Made by a program: the position numbers and the translations under genes
The notes under the pieces: generated by a model
Databases searched by the model: none
Told to the model about the DNA's origin: nothing
The model's input: only the letters and a program-made list of their open reading frames with translations
From: RGIG4608 sp964413365
Lineage (GTDB): Bacteria > Bacillota > Clostridia > Oscillospirales > CAG-272
Length of the DNA: 13,954 nt
Reading direction: 5' to 3'
NCBI GenBank assembly: GCA_964413365.1
Contig: CAYPRM010000035.1
Location: 1-13,954, forward strand
Part shown: in pieces, positions 1 to 5,709 of the stretch
Layout of the letters: every line of letters begins with the position of its first letter
How positions within the stretch are numbered: position 1 is the stretch's first letter

Positions 1-607
1 CCTGATCGAGCATTACTATATTTCCTTTTTCAAGCTCCGCATCAAAGTCAGACATTTTGACATCCTCAAAAATATCTGTGCTCTCTATCTCTGCGGATAC
101 GGTCTTAGCGTGCTCGGGCGGAAGCTGTGCGCCGTCCTCCCAATACGCCTTGTAGCCGTTGTATTCCTTTGGATTGTGGGATGCGGTGATATTGATGCCT
201 GCCACACAATGAAGCTCTCTCAGCGCAAAGGAAAGCTCGGGAGTGGGGCGAAGCTCATCAAATATATAAGCCTTTATGCCGTTCGCCGCAAGAACGGATG
301 CGGATATCCTTGCAAAAAGCTCAGAGCAGTTGCGCGAGTCATAAGCGATAGCCACGCCGTCAGCCGCGCGCCCCTCCTTGATGATGAGATTTGCAAGTCC
401 CTGCGTTGCCTGCGCTACGGTGTATTTGTTGATAGCATTCGTTCCGAGACGCATCTTGCCTCTGAGTCCTGCCGTTCCGAATTCAAGCGAGGTATAAAAG
501 CGTTCCTTTATCTCCTCGTCATCTAATGCTGTCAGCTCTGCGGTCTCTTCTTCGGAGAGCTTGCCGCAGCTAAGCCATTTTTCATATTCTTGCCTGTAAA
601 GATCCAT
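1..607 (-). CDS. pgcA: alpha-phosphoglucomutase / phospho-sugar mutase (3' part beyond window)
   Basis: Interconverts glucose-6-phosphate and glucose-1-phosphate in the cytoplasm, feeding UDP-glucose synthesis. The first 202 residues are visible; family members run to about 560-580, so roughly two thirds lies beyond the left edge. Seen in the sequence: GTAGLRG (44-50), RPTPELSFA (120-128) and the active-site loop TASHNP (141-146), whose Ser143 is the phosphorylated serine of the alpha-D-phosphohexomutase family, followed by EYNGYKAYW. The N-terminus resembles the B. subtilis PgcA type rather than the phosphoglucosamine mutase (GlmM) type. The ATG at 605-607 has GGAGG at 614-618, six bases away. 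It is the last visible gene of a minus-strand unit behind the TSCPD gene, with a 22-base gap. Substrate preference (glucose versus mannose phosphate) is inferred from the subfamily. Confidence 0.93.
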   Translation of the reverse strand, partial: MDLYRQEYEKWLSCGKLSEEETAELTALDDEEIKERFYTSLEFGTAGLRGKMRLGTNAINKYTVAQATQGLANLIIKEGRAADGVAIAYDSRNCSELFARISASVLAANGIKAYIFDELRPTPELSFALRELHCVAGINITASHNPKEYNGYKAYWEDGAQLPPEHAKTVSAEIESTDIFEDVKMSDFDAELEKGNIVMLDQ

Positions 608-629
608 AATATTCCTCCAAGCTTATATT

Positions 630-884
630 TTACTGATCTCTGTATTCCTTGAGAGCCTGTGCGAGCTGGTCGGGGCACGATGTAGGTCTCGGACCGCACT
701 TTATGCCGTCAAGCCTCCTTATAGCCTCGTCAAGGCTCATGCCCTCAACAAGAGCCGCAACGCCCTGCGTATTGCCCGAGCAGCCCCCTGTGAATTTTAC
801 CTTTTCGATAGTGCCTTGCTCATTGACGTCAATGTCTATCTGTCTTGAGCAGGTACCCTTTGTAGCGTATGAAATGTGTGCCAT
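630..884 (-). CDS. TSCPD-domain small protein, TIGR03905-like, four conserved cysteines
   Basis: An 84-residue protein that is almost entirely one TSCPD domain. Cysteines sit at 12, 35, 63 and 70, in the contexts GTCSRQI, GGCSGN, KCGPR and TSCPDQ. The spacing suggests a zinc or other metal site. The TSCPD domain is best known as a C-terminal module of class II ribonucleotide reductases, but here it stands alone, as in many anaerobic Firmicutes. No enzymatic function is established, and I do not infer one. The start ATG at 882-884 is supported by AAGGAGG, which lies inside the last codons of the upstream membrane-protein gene (its stop is at 887). The two genes are therefore tightly, perhaps translationally, coupled. 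The pgcA start follows 22 bases downstream. Confidence 0.9.
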   Translation of the reverse strand: MAHISYATKGTCSRQIDIDVNEQGTIEKVKFTGGCSGNTQGVAALVEGMSLDEAIRRLDGIKCGPRPTSCPDQLAQALKEYRDQ

Positions 885-886
885 TT

Positions 887-2308
887 TTATTTTTCCTCCT
901 TGTTATTTTCTTTTTTATTTGAGCCTTCGAATGCCCGCTTAACGTTTGCAAAAAGCTCCGTGATCGACGTAAGGCTTATTCTCTGGCTTTTCTTGGTCGA
1001 CGGCTTGCCCTCGGAGATGGAATCGAGATCGCCGACATAATAATGCTTCAGCGAGGTTTCAAGTCCCTTTCTACGTAGGGCGTTGATTGTGTAATTGTTT
1101 ATGAGATGTATTATGACCGCGAACACGGGCACACCTATGACCATTCCGAATATTCCGAAAAGTCCGCCCATGGTAACGATAGCAACTATCGTAGCAAGGG
1201 AGCTGATATTGATCCTGTCGCCAAGTATGTGGGGACAGATCACATTGCCGTCGATCTGCTGTATCACGACTATGAGAATCACGAAAAGTATGAGCTTTTC
1301 GGGCTCGGTGAGCAGGACGAGTATCGCAGCAGGAATACCGCCGATGAAGGGACCGAAGATAGGAATTACGTTAGTTACCGCTATGATCGTAGCCAGAAGG
1401 TGTGGAATTGGGATATTGAAAATAAGAAATACGAAGTACGATACTATTCCGACCACGATGGCATCGAGCAGTTGTCCCTCTATAAATCCGCCGAAGGAGC
1501 GGTCAAGGAGCTTTCCAAAGCGCACGATTGAGCGCGCTCTCCTCGGAGCGAGGAAGCTATTGAGGAAGCGCCTTGCGTAAGCCTTGCACCTTTCCTTTGA
1601 CATGAGCATATATATTGCAACGAATATTCCGAGAAGCGTGTCCTTTATGACATTGAAAAGGGAAGTGCCAAACGAAAAAGCGTATCCAAAGAGCGTTTGA
1701 AGATTCTCCGAGGTGAAGAAGTCTTCTATTCCGCCTGAGGAGGAATCCGAGGAGGCGGTGGGATCGTCGGGGAGCACCTCCGAAAAATCACCGGATACGA
1801 CATCGTCTATCCACGGAAGCTTTTCCTGCACCCATTCGATAAGCGCATCGGGATCGAGACGCTGAGTGGTGTCAAAGAGGGAGAAGCCGTCCATCATCAG
1901 ATTTATACGCTGTGCGAGAGAGCGTATGGACGAGTCATAGTTCACTATATATGTGTCCCAGAAGGATTCTACGGTAGAGATCAAGCTCGGTATGAGCATC
2001 GTGATTATGAATGCTATAAAGGCAATTATAAGCACAATGGTTATGAGCGTCGATACAAGTCTCCTTACCGTGAATTTCTTAATCCATCTGAGCAAATGCT
2101 TCTCAAGAAACATAACTATCGGATTAGACAGATACGCAATAACGAATCCGATGATTATCGGAGAGAGTATAGTCATAAGCTCGCTGAAAAATTTCGCTAC
2201 TGTGCCGTTGAGCAATCCGAACAGCAGGCATACCGACAGTATCACTATTACAGAAATTATTAATGTCTTAACGATGGTGCTTTTATATGTTGAAAGCCAG
2301 CTCTGCAT
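887..2308 (-). CDS. AI-2E family (PerM/UPF0118) membrane transporter
   Basis: A 473-residue polytopic inner-membrane protein of the AI-2E/PerM superfamily. Named members have been tied to autoinducer-2 export or to Na+/H+ antiport, and the substrate here is unknown. Seen: hydrophobic segments near residues 15-35, 45-62 and 85-110, an extracytoplasmic-type stretch (about 115-205) ending in a low-complexity Asp/Ser/Gly segment around 178-194, then a cluster of membrane helices from about 205 to 405. Family signatures are NVIPIFGPFIGGIPA (313-327) and QQIDGNVICPHILG (350-363). A charged tail of about 60 residues ends in KKENNKEEK. The ATG at 2306-2308 has AGAAAGGA upstream, and a strong promoter lies at 2350-2378. 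It is the first gene of the unit with the TSCPD gene and pgcA. Confidence 0.92.
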   Translation of the reverse strand: MQSWLSTYKSTIVKTLIISVIVILSVCLLFGLLNGTVAKFFSELMTILSPIIIGFVIAYLSNPIVMFLEKHLLRWIKKFTVRRLVSTLITIVLIIAFIAFIITMLIPSLISTVESFWDTYIVNYDSSIRSLAQRINLMMDGFSLFDTTQRLDPDALIEWVQEKLPWIDDVVSGDFSEVLPDDPTASSDSSSGGIEDFFTSENLQTLFGYAFSFGTSLFNVIKDTLLGIFVAIYMLMSKERCKAYARRFLNSFLAPRRARSIVRFGKLLDRSFGGFIEGQLLDAIVVGIVSYFVFLIFNIPIPHLLATIIAVTNVIPIFGPFIGGIPAAILVLLTEPEKLILFVILIVVIQQIDGNVICPHILGDRINISSLATIVAIVTMGGLFGIFGMVIGVPVFAVIIHLINNYTINALRRKGLETSLKHYYVGDLDSISEGKPSTKKSQRISLTSITELFANVKRAFEGSNKKENNKEEK

Positions 2309-2349
2309 ATTTTGCTATCCTTTCTGTAGAGTAAAAATCATATATTATA

Positions 2350-2378
2350 ATTATAAATAAAAAAATTAATTTAGTCAA
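2350..2378 (-). promoter_or_regulatory. SigA-type promoter of the AI-2E/TSCPD/pgcA unit
   Basis: On the minus strand TTGACT (2378-2373), a 17-base AT-rich spacer and a perfect TATAAT (2355-2350). Predicted start is near 2343, about 35 bases before the ATG at 2308. It lies back to back with the ispE promoter; the two -35 boxes are about 20 bases apart. Confidence 0.75.
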
Positions 2379-2398
2379 GACATAATATGATTATTCTA

Positions 2399-2427
2399 TT
2401 GAAATTTTATTAAATATATGATAAAAT
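2399..2427 (+). promoter_or_regulatory. SigA-type promoter of ispE
   Basis: TTGAAA (2399-2404), a 17-base spacer and TAAAAT (2422-2427). The ispE ribosome-binding site GGGAGG is at 2444-2449, eight bases before the ATG at 2458. Spacing and position are good; the boxes match consensus in 5 of 6 positions or fewer. Confidence 0.65.
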
Positions 2428-2457
2428 TTAATAGAAAAAGTCAGGGAGGCGTAAAAA

Positions 2458-3339
2458 ATGAGATCTGTCACGGAAAAAGCATACGCAAAAATAAACCTTT
2501 ATCTTGATATAGTGGGTAAGAGGGATGACGGATATCATGACCTTATTACCGTTATGCAGGAGATAAGCCTGTGCGATGAGGTGGAGCTGTGCCTGTGTGC
2601 ATCACCCTCTATTACCCTGAGCTGTGAGGGTGATTCTCATAATATTGATATGCACAAGAACCTCGCATATATCGCCGCCGAGGCATTCTGTCGCAGACTT
2701 GGGGCTGATGCGGCGCAGGGCGTAAATATCGTCCTAAAAAAGAACATTCCCATCTCTGCAGGCCTCGGAGGAGGAAGTGCGGACGCGGCTGCCGTGCTCC
2801 GTGGATTGAACCGCCTTTTTGGAGAGCCATTTACAACGAATGAGCTATGCGAGATCGGTATGACCATAGGTTCGGATGTCCCATTTTGCATAGTCGGCGG
2901 AGCACAGATCTGCCGTGGTAGAGGCGAGACCGTCGGAGAGGTGCGCGGGCTTGAGGATTGTAATATACTCGTAGCCATGGGCGGTACTAAGCTCTCAACC
3001 TCGGAGCAATATAGAATACTTGACCTTAAATATAATGATTTCGTGGGCTATGAGTCTGGCGAGGGCTATGATGAGATGCTCACGGTACTTGATAAGATGG
3101 GATCGGCGGACGCCCTTGCACATACGCGAAATGTATTTGATGTACTATACGAAAATACCCCCACCATGGACGCGGTAAGAGAAATTATGTACGCAAACGG
3201 AGCACGTGCAGTCGTCCTCTCAGGAAGCGGTCCCTCTGTCTTCGGAGTCTTTGATCGCCCCACCTGCGAAGCTCAAAAATCCCTCGAAAAGCATGGAATA
3301 AACTCGTACCCATGTAAGCCCGTAAATCGTAAGCACTGA
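2458..3339 (+). CDS. ispE: 4-diphosphocytidyl-2-C-methyl-D-erythritol kinase
   Basis: Phosphorylates the 2-hydroxyl of CDP-methylerythritol using ATP, in the MEP (non-mevalonate) route to isoprenoids. It is a 293-residue cytoplasmic GHMP-family kinase of normal length. Seen: KINLYLDIVGKRDDGYH (11-27) with Lys11, the glycine-rich ATP loop PISAGLGGGSADAAA (98-112), GSDVPFC with catalytic-type Asp140, and the C-terminal GHMP motif LSGSGPSVFG (254-263). The ATG is preceded by GGGAGG eight bases away. It is transcribed alone and divergently from the AI-2E unit. Oddity: the last 14 codons (from the third base of His279) lie inside the left copy of the 528-bp tandem duplication. The enzyme stays intact and a fragment of its tail is repeated downstream at 3822-3867. 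Confidence 0.96.
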   Translation: MRSVTEKAYAKINLYLDIVGKRDDGYHDLITVMQEISLCDEVELCLCASPSITLSCEGDSHNIDMHKNLAYIAAEAFCRRLGADAAQGVNIVLKKNIPISAGLGGGSADAAAVLRGLNRLFGEPFTTNELCEIGMTIGSDVPFCIVGGAQICRGRGETVGEVRGLEDCNILVAMGGTKLSTSEQYRILDLKYNDFVGYESGEGYDEMLTVLDKMGSADALAHTRNVFDVLYENTPTMDAVREIMYANGARAVVLSGSGPSVFGVFDRPTCEAQKSLEKHGINSYPCKPVNRKH

Positions 3340-3423
3340 TCTACAAAAACCACCTTACTGATCCATAATGAGGATAAGAAAGCTATTGCGAGAGTGAAGA
3401 AAAATTACCGAGAATAAAGAAAA

Positions 3424-3489
3424 AGACACGCCGCAACTCTGCATGCGATCCGTTTCGGGAGTGCATACAGGCGCATATTCGACGTGTCT
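3424..3489 (+). other. long imperfect hairpin, possible structured RNA (copy 1; copy 2 at 3952-4017)
   Basis: AGACACG (3424-3430) pairs with CGTGTCT (3483-3489). CGC (3432-3434) can pair with GCG (3471-3473), and CTGCATGC (3439-3446) pairs with GCATACAG (3463-3470) with one mismatch. TCC/GGA closes an inner loop around 3449-3460. The whole forms a long rod of about 66 nt, some 85 bases 3' of the ispE stop. I do not recognise it as a known riboswitch or RNA family. It could be a 3'-UTR structure or part of a small RNA ending at the hairpin near 3564. Function is unknown. Confidence 0.4.
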
Positions 3490-3528
3490 ATGGTAGTAAT
3501 TTGCGATAATTGTGCACAACATACAAAG

Positions 3529-3570
3529 TAACTGCCTTAACGCAGGTATGCAGCAGGGCAGTTATTTGTT
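3529..3570 (+). terminator. terminator-like hairpin downstream of ispE (copy 1; copy 2 at 4057-4098)
   Basis: TAACTGCC (3529-3536) and GGCAGTTA (3557-3564) form a perfect 8-bp stem with a 20-base loop, followed by TTTGTTTATATTT. The U-tract is interrupted and the loop is large, so it is a moderate candidate for ending the ispE transcript. It is exactly repeated in copy 2. Confidence 0.45.
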
Positions 3571-3739
3571 TATATTTAACAAATTTTGAGTTTTCTTGGC
3601 AAAGCTCTTGCAATTTGAATAATATTGTGATATTCTTATTTATGCAAACAAGAGATTGATAACAGTCTTACAGTTCGGTTAGACAATATAATATTTTATT
3701 TTTGTACATCCGCGAAACAAAAAATAGTTAATATTAAAT

Positions 3740-3755
3740 GGGGAAAGCCCCTTTT
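3740..3755 (+). terminator. small GGGG/CCCC hairpin with T-run (copy 1; copy 2 at 4268-4283)
   Basis: GGGG (3740-3743), loop AAAG and CCCC (3748-3751), followed by TTTT. A minimal terminator-like hairpin with only a 4-bp stem, so weak. It lies 18 bases before the perfect palindrome. Confidence 0.3.
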
Positions 3756-3768
3756 CAAAAATGCAATC

Positions 3769-3800
3769 CAATTATACAAAATGCAAATTTTGTATAATTG
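3769..3800. repeat. perfect 14-bp inverted repeat with GCAA loop (copy 1; copy 2 at 4297-4328)
   Basis: CAATTATACAAAAT (3769-3782), loop GCAA (3783-3786) and the exact reverse complement ATTTTGTATAATTG (3787-3800). There is no mismatch in 14 pairs. It has no T-run on either side, so it is not a typical terminator. The arms contain TATAAT but with no suitable -35. It could be a protein-binding palindrome or a cruciform-forming or RNA hairpin element. Sixteen bases of the right arm and loop edge (3785-3800) recur at 5974-5989 inside galM. Confidence 0.8.
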
Positions 3801-3821
3801 AGGGAAGGAATTTGCGGTGAT

Positions 3822-4349
3822 TGGAATAAACTCGTACCCATGTAAGCCCGTAAATCGTAAGCACTGATCTACAAAAACCACCTTACTGATCCATAATGAG
3901 GATAAGAAAGCTATTGCGAGAGTGAAGAAAAATTACCGAGAATAAAGAAAAAGACACGCCGCAACTCTGCATGCGATCCGTTTCGGGAGTGCATACAGGC
4001 GCATATTCGACGTGTCTATGGTAGTAATTTGCGATAATTGTGCACAACATACAAAGTAACTGCCTTAACGCAGGTATGCAGCAGGGCAGTTATTTGTTTA
4101 TATTTAACAAATTTTGAGTTTTCTTGGCAAAGCTCTTGCAATTTGAATAATATTGTGATATTCTTATTTATGCAAACAAGAGATTGATAACAGTCTTACA
4201 GTTCGGTTAGACAATATAATATTTTATTTTTGTACATCCGCGAAACAAAAAATAGTTAATATTAAATGGGGAAAGCCCCTTTTCAAAAATGCAATCCAAT
4301 TATACAAAATGCAAATTTTGTATAATTGAGGGAAGGAATTTGCGGTGAT
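3822..4349 (+). repeat. 528-bp tandem duplication, copy 2
   Basis: Exact second copy of 3294-3821. It starts with the duplicated tail of ispE (3822-3867, not linked to a kinase domain) and ends just before the unique sequence GGGTTGCTTT, after a third TGG at 4350-4352. I saw no mismatch between the copies. This means a very recent event, ongoing homogenisation, or an assembly artefact. Internal hairpins sit at 3952-4017, 4057-4092, 4268-4279 and 4297-4328. The combined gene-free stretch from 3340 to 4518 contains only these repeats and the sites listed separately. Confidence 0.95.
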
Positions 4350-4383
4350 TGGGGTTGCTTTAGGCTACTCGGGGGGCTTTTGA
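4345..4383 (+). other. possible 12-codon leader ORF before a terminator hairpin
   Basis: A GTG at 4345 follows a purine-rich AGGGAAGGA seven bases upstream and opens a 12-codon frame (MIGVALGYSGGF) ending at TGA 4381-4383. It overlaps the start of the terminator-like structure at 4383-4412. The first codons are shared with the equivalent position in copy 1, where the frame instead runs into the duplicated ispE tail (3817-3867, 16 codons). Translation is unproven, and chance can explain such a short frame. Confidence 0.2.
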
Positions 4384-4412
4384 GCCATTTCCCGTAGTTC
4401 GGGGGCTTTTTT
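4383..4412 (+). terminator. intrinsic terminator candidate after the duplication
   Basis: AGCC (4383-4386) pairs with GGCT (4404-4407) and CCCG (4391-4394) with CGGG (4400-4403), with an ATTT bulge and a five-base loop, followed by six T. A second hairpin, CTACC-GCTTTT-GGTAG, lies just after it (4418-4433). It may end plus-strand transcription coming through the duplicated region. The remaining 4434-4518 is AT-rich, with a short imperfect direct repeat of ATTAGTATT, and nothing else is recognised. Confidence 0.45.
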
Positions 4413-4518
4413 CGAGCTACCGCTTTTGGTAGATTTCGAGATGCTTTTAATCAGTTATTCGTGTTTTTTTATTAGTATTCTTTTTAATTAGTATTTTTAA
4501 TTGGCATACGCAATGCTA

Positions 4519-4824
4519 TTAGCAATTAATTTTAATTTCAGACTTGCGATCGATCTCCTCCATTCCGTTTTGCTTTTTCATAAGAAACTTTTGCTTCGTA
4601 GCCTCGCCTCCGCGCAGGTGGCGTTCCTGTTTATTCTTTTCGAGTACCTCCTTGACCTTGGCGTACAGTATCGGATCGCTCGAACGGAGGTTGTGCGTGA
4701 TATCCTTATGTACCGTGCTTTTACTGACTCCGAATTGCTTTGCCACCGCACGCACGGTCGATTGGTTCTCTATAAGAAATGTAGCCATTATCTCGCTTCT
4801 TTCCTTGCTTGATGAAATATACAT
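4519..4824 (-). CDS. spoIIID: sporulation transcriptional regulator SpoIIID
   Basis: A 101-residue DNA-binding protein that in B. subtilis modulates the SigE regulon in the mother cell and helps switch on sigK. Seen: the helix-turn-helix around 22-43 (STVRAVAKQFGVSKSTVHKD) and the basic C-terminal block RHLRGGEATK (68-77). Both are near-diagnostic of SpoIIID. Length is close to the usual 85-95 residues, with a slightly longer basic tail. I choose the ATG at 4822-4824, because it aligns with the family N-terminus and has TGAGG nine bases upstream. A GTG five codons earlier (4839) overlaps that ribosome-binding site. It stands alone, divergent from the RNA methyltransferase gene, with a candidate SigE promoter. 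Its presence implies a spore former. Confidence 0.95.
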   Translation of the reverse strand: MYISSSKERSEIMATFLIENQSTVRAVAKQFGVSKSTVHKDITHNLRSSDPILYAKVKEVLEKNKQERHLRGGEATKQKFLMKKQNGMEEIDRKSEIKINC

Positions 4825-4859
4825 AGAATTTTGCCTCACATAAATTGTTTTTCTGCTTA

Positions 4860-4888
4860 ATTCTATGCTTTATCTACTTATAATATTA
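4860..4888 (-). promoter_or_regulatory. candidate SigE-type promoter of spoIIID
   Basis: Minus strand: TAATATT (4888-4882), a 14-base spacer and CATAGAAT (4867-4860). The mother-cell SigE consensus, as known from B. subtilis, has an ATA-containing -35 and a CATACA-like -10 about 14-15 bases apart. The match here is close, with one deviation in the -10. Predicted start is near 4852, about 28 bases before the ATG. B. subtilis spoIIID is itself SigE-dependent, which fits. Confidence 0.55.
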
Positions 4889-4903
4889 ATTTTTGGGTGA
4901 TTT

Positions 4904-5686
4904 ATGATGAAAAATGATTTTGATATCTCGGATCTCGTGATCTTCGAGGGTATGACCTCAATAAGCTCAGTTATTGCCTCCATTGAAAACGGCACGTCCC
5001 ATCGCAGGATCTGCCGAGTGCTCTACAATGCCGACAAGGCGTCCTCGAGATACAACGAGTTGAAATTTTTGAATACCAAGGCGTCCACTTTGGGCTTTGA
5101 GCTTGTGGGCGTTCCTCATGGGGATATCGACCGTCTCGCTGTGGGAAAAACTCACGGTGGGTTCATCGCTCTTTGCACAAAGGTCGAATATCCCCACCTG
5201 ACCTCCGCATCACAGCTGAAGGACGGCGGCTTTTACGTGTATCTTGACGGCATCGAGGATCCCTATAATTTCTCCTATGCCGTGCGCTCTATATACGCCT
5301 CAGGTGCAGACGGTATCATCGTTGCATCCGACAGGTTCACCGCCTCCCACGGGTTAATTTGCAAGGGCTCTGCGGGATGTTCTGAACTTATGGATATGCT
5401 CGTCTGCGATATGTCGGAGGCAGTTTCTATATTCAAGCAAAAGGATTATAAGATAGCCTCCGCTGGGATCAGAAATTCTGTATCCCTCTACGATGCGGAT
5501 CTGAAATATCCCTTACTGCTGATCGTGGGTGGCGAAAAGCGAGGCATTTCGAGTGCCGTTTTGCAGGCATCGGATCAGATAGTCAGAATTGATTACGGCA
5601 GGAGCTTCATGGGCTCTCTGACAGCCTCATCCGCGGCTACTGTGCTTGCCTTTGAGGTATACAGACAAAATAATCAAAAAATCTGA
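4904..5686 (+). CDS. TrmH/SpoU-family RNA 2'-O-methyltransferase, divergent
   Basis: A 260-residue SPOUT-class protein expected to transfer methyl from SAM to a ribose 2'-OH in tRNA or rRNA; the target base is unknown. The N-terminal ~95 residues form an RNA-binding-type region ending at KTHGGFIAL. The C-terminal SPOUT domain has motif 1 DGIEDPYNFSYAVR (115-128, with Asn122 and Arg128), motif 2 VGGEKRGIS (208-216, Glu211) and motif 3 SLTASSAATVLAFE (238-251). Oddity: motif 3 normally reads SLNVS and the conserved Asn is Thr here, so activity may be altered. ATG 4904 follows GGGTGAT; ATG 4907 is an alternative start. A TATAAT at 4879-4884 lacks a good -35. The stop lies inside the terminator shared with galM. 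Confidence 0.85.
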   Translation: MMKNDFDISDLVIFEGMTSISSVIASIENGTSHRRICRVLYNADKASSRYNELKFLNTKASTLGFELVGVPHGDIDRLAVGKTHGGFIALCTKVEYPHLTSASQLKDGGFYVYLDGIEDPYNFSYAVRSIYASGADGIIVASDRFTASHGLICKGSAGCSELMDMLVCDMSEAVSIFKQKDYKIASAGIRNSVSLYDADLKYPLLLIVGGEKRGISSAVLQASDQIVRIDYGRSFMGSLTASSAATVLAFEVYRQNNQKI

Positions 5687-5708
5687 ACGTTTCCGTTCAG
5701 ATTTTTTT
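5678..5708. terminator. bidirectional terminator between the RNA methyltransferase gene and galM
   Basis: AAAATCTGAACG (5678-5689), loop TTTC and CGTTCAGATTTT (5694-5705): a perfect 12-bp stem with a T-run to 5708 and A-runs on the left side. It includes the methyltransferase stop codon and ends two bases before the galM stop, so it serves both convergent transcripts. Confidence 0.9.
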
Positions 5709-5709
5709 G

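Larger units (their letters stand above)
3294..3821 (+). repeat. 528-bp tandem duplication, copy 1
   Basis: Read base by base, 3294-3821 is identical to 3822-4349. The left border lies inside ispE (third base of codon 279). The 45 bases through the ispE stop are coding; the remaining 480 or so have no convincing gene. They hold, in order, a long imperfect hairpin (3424-3489), a terminator-like hairpin (3529-3564), a GGGG/CCCC hairpin (3740-3751) and a perfect 14-bp palindrome (3769-3800). TGG is shared by both borders and occurs again at 4350-4352. That suggests duplication across a 3-bp microhomology and not transposon insertion with target-site duplication. Confidence 0.95.

Noticed and set aside
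110..526. 138-codon plus-strand open frame
   Set aside because: Antisense shadow of pgcA, whose motifs (GTAGLRG, TASHNP) are clear on the minus strand.
1095..1580. Plus-strand frames of 141-161 codons
   Set aside because: Antisense to the AI-2E-family membrane protein, with no ribosome-binding site or recognisable motif.
3696..3881. 61-codon minus-strand frame spanning the duplication junction
   Set aside because: It exists only because the two copies abut, it is antisense to the repeated ispE tail, and it has no supporting motif.
3294..4352. Duplication considered as an insertion sequence or MITE
   Set aside because: No transposase, no terminal inverted repeats at the borders, and the unit includes an ispE fragment, so it is a tandem duplication of local sequence.
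4825..4839. Upstream GTG start for spoIIID
   Set aside because: It overlaps the TGAGG ribosome-binding site of the ATG at 4824, and the family N-terminus aligns with the ATG.
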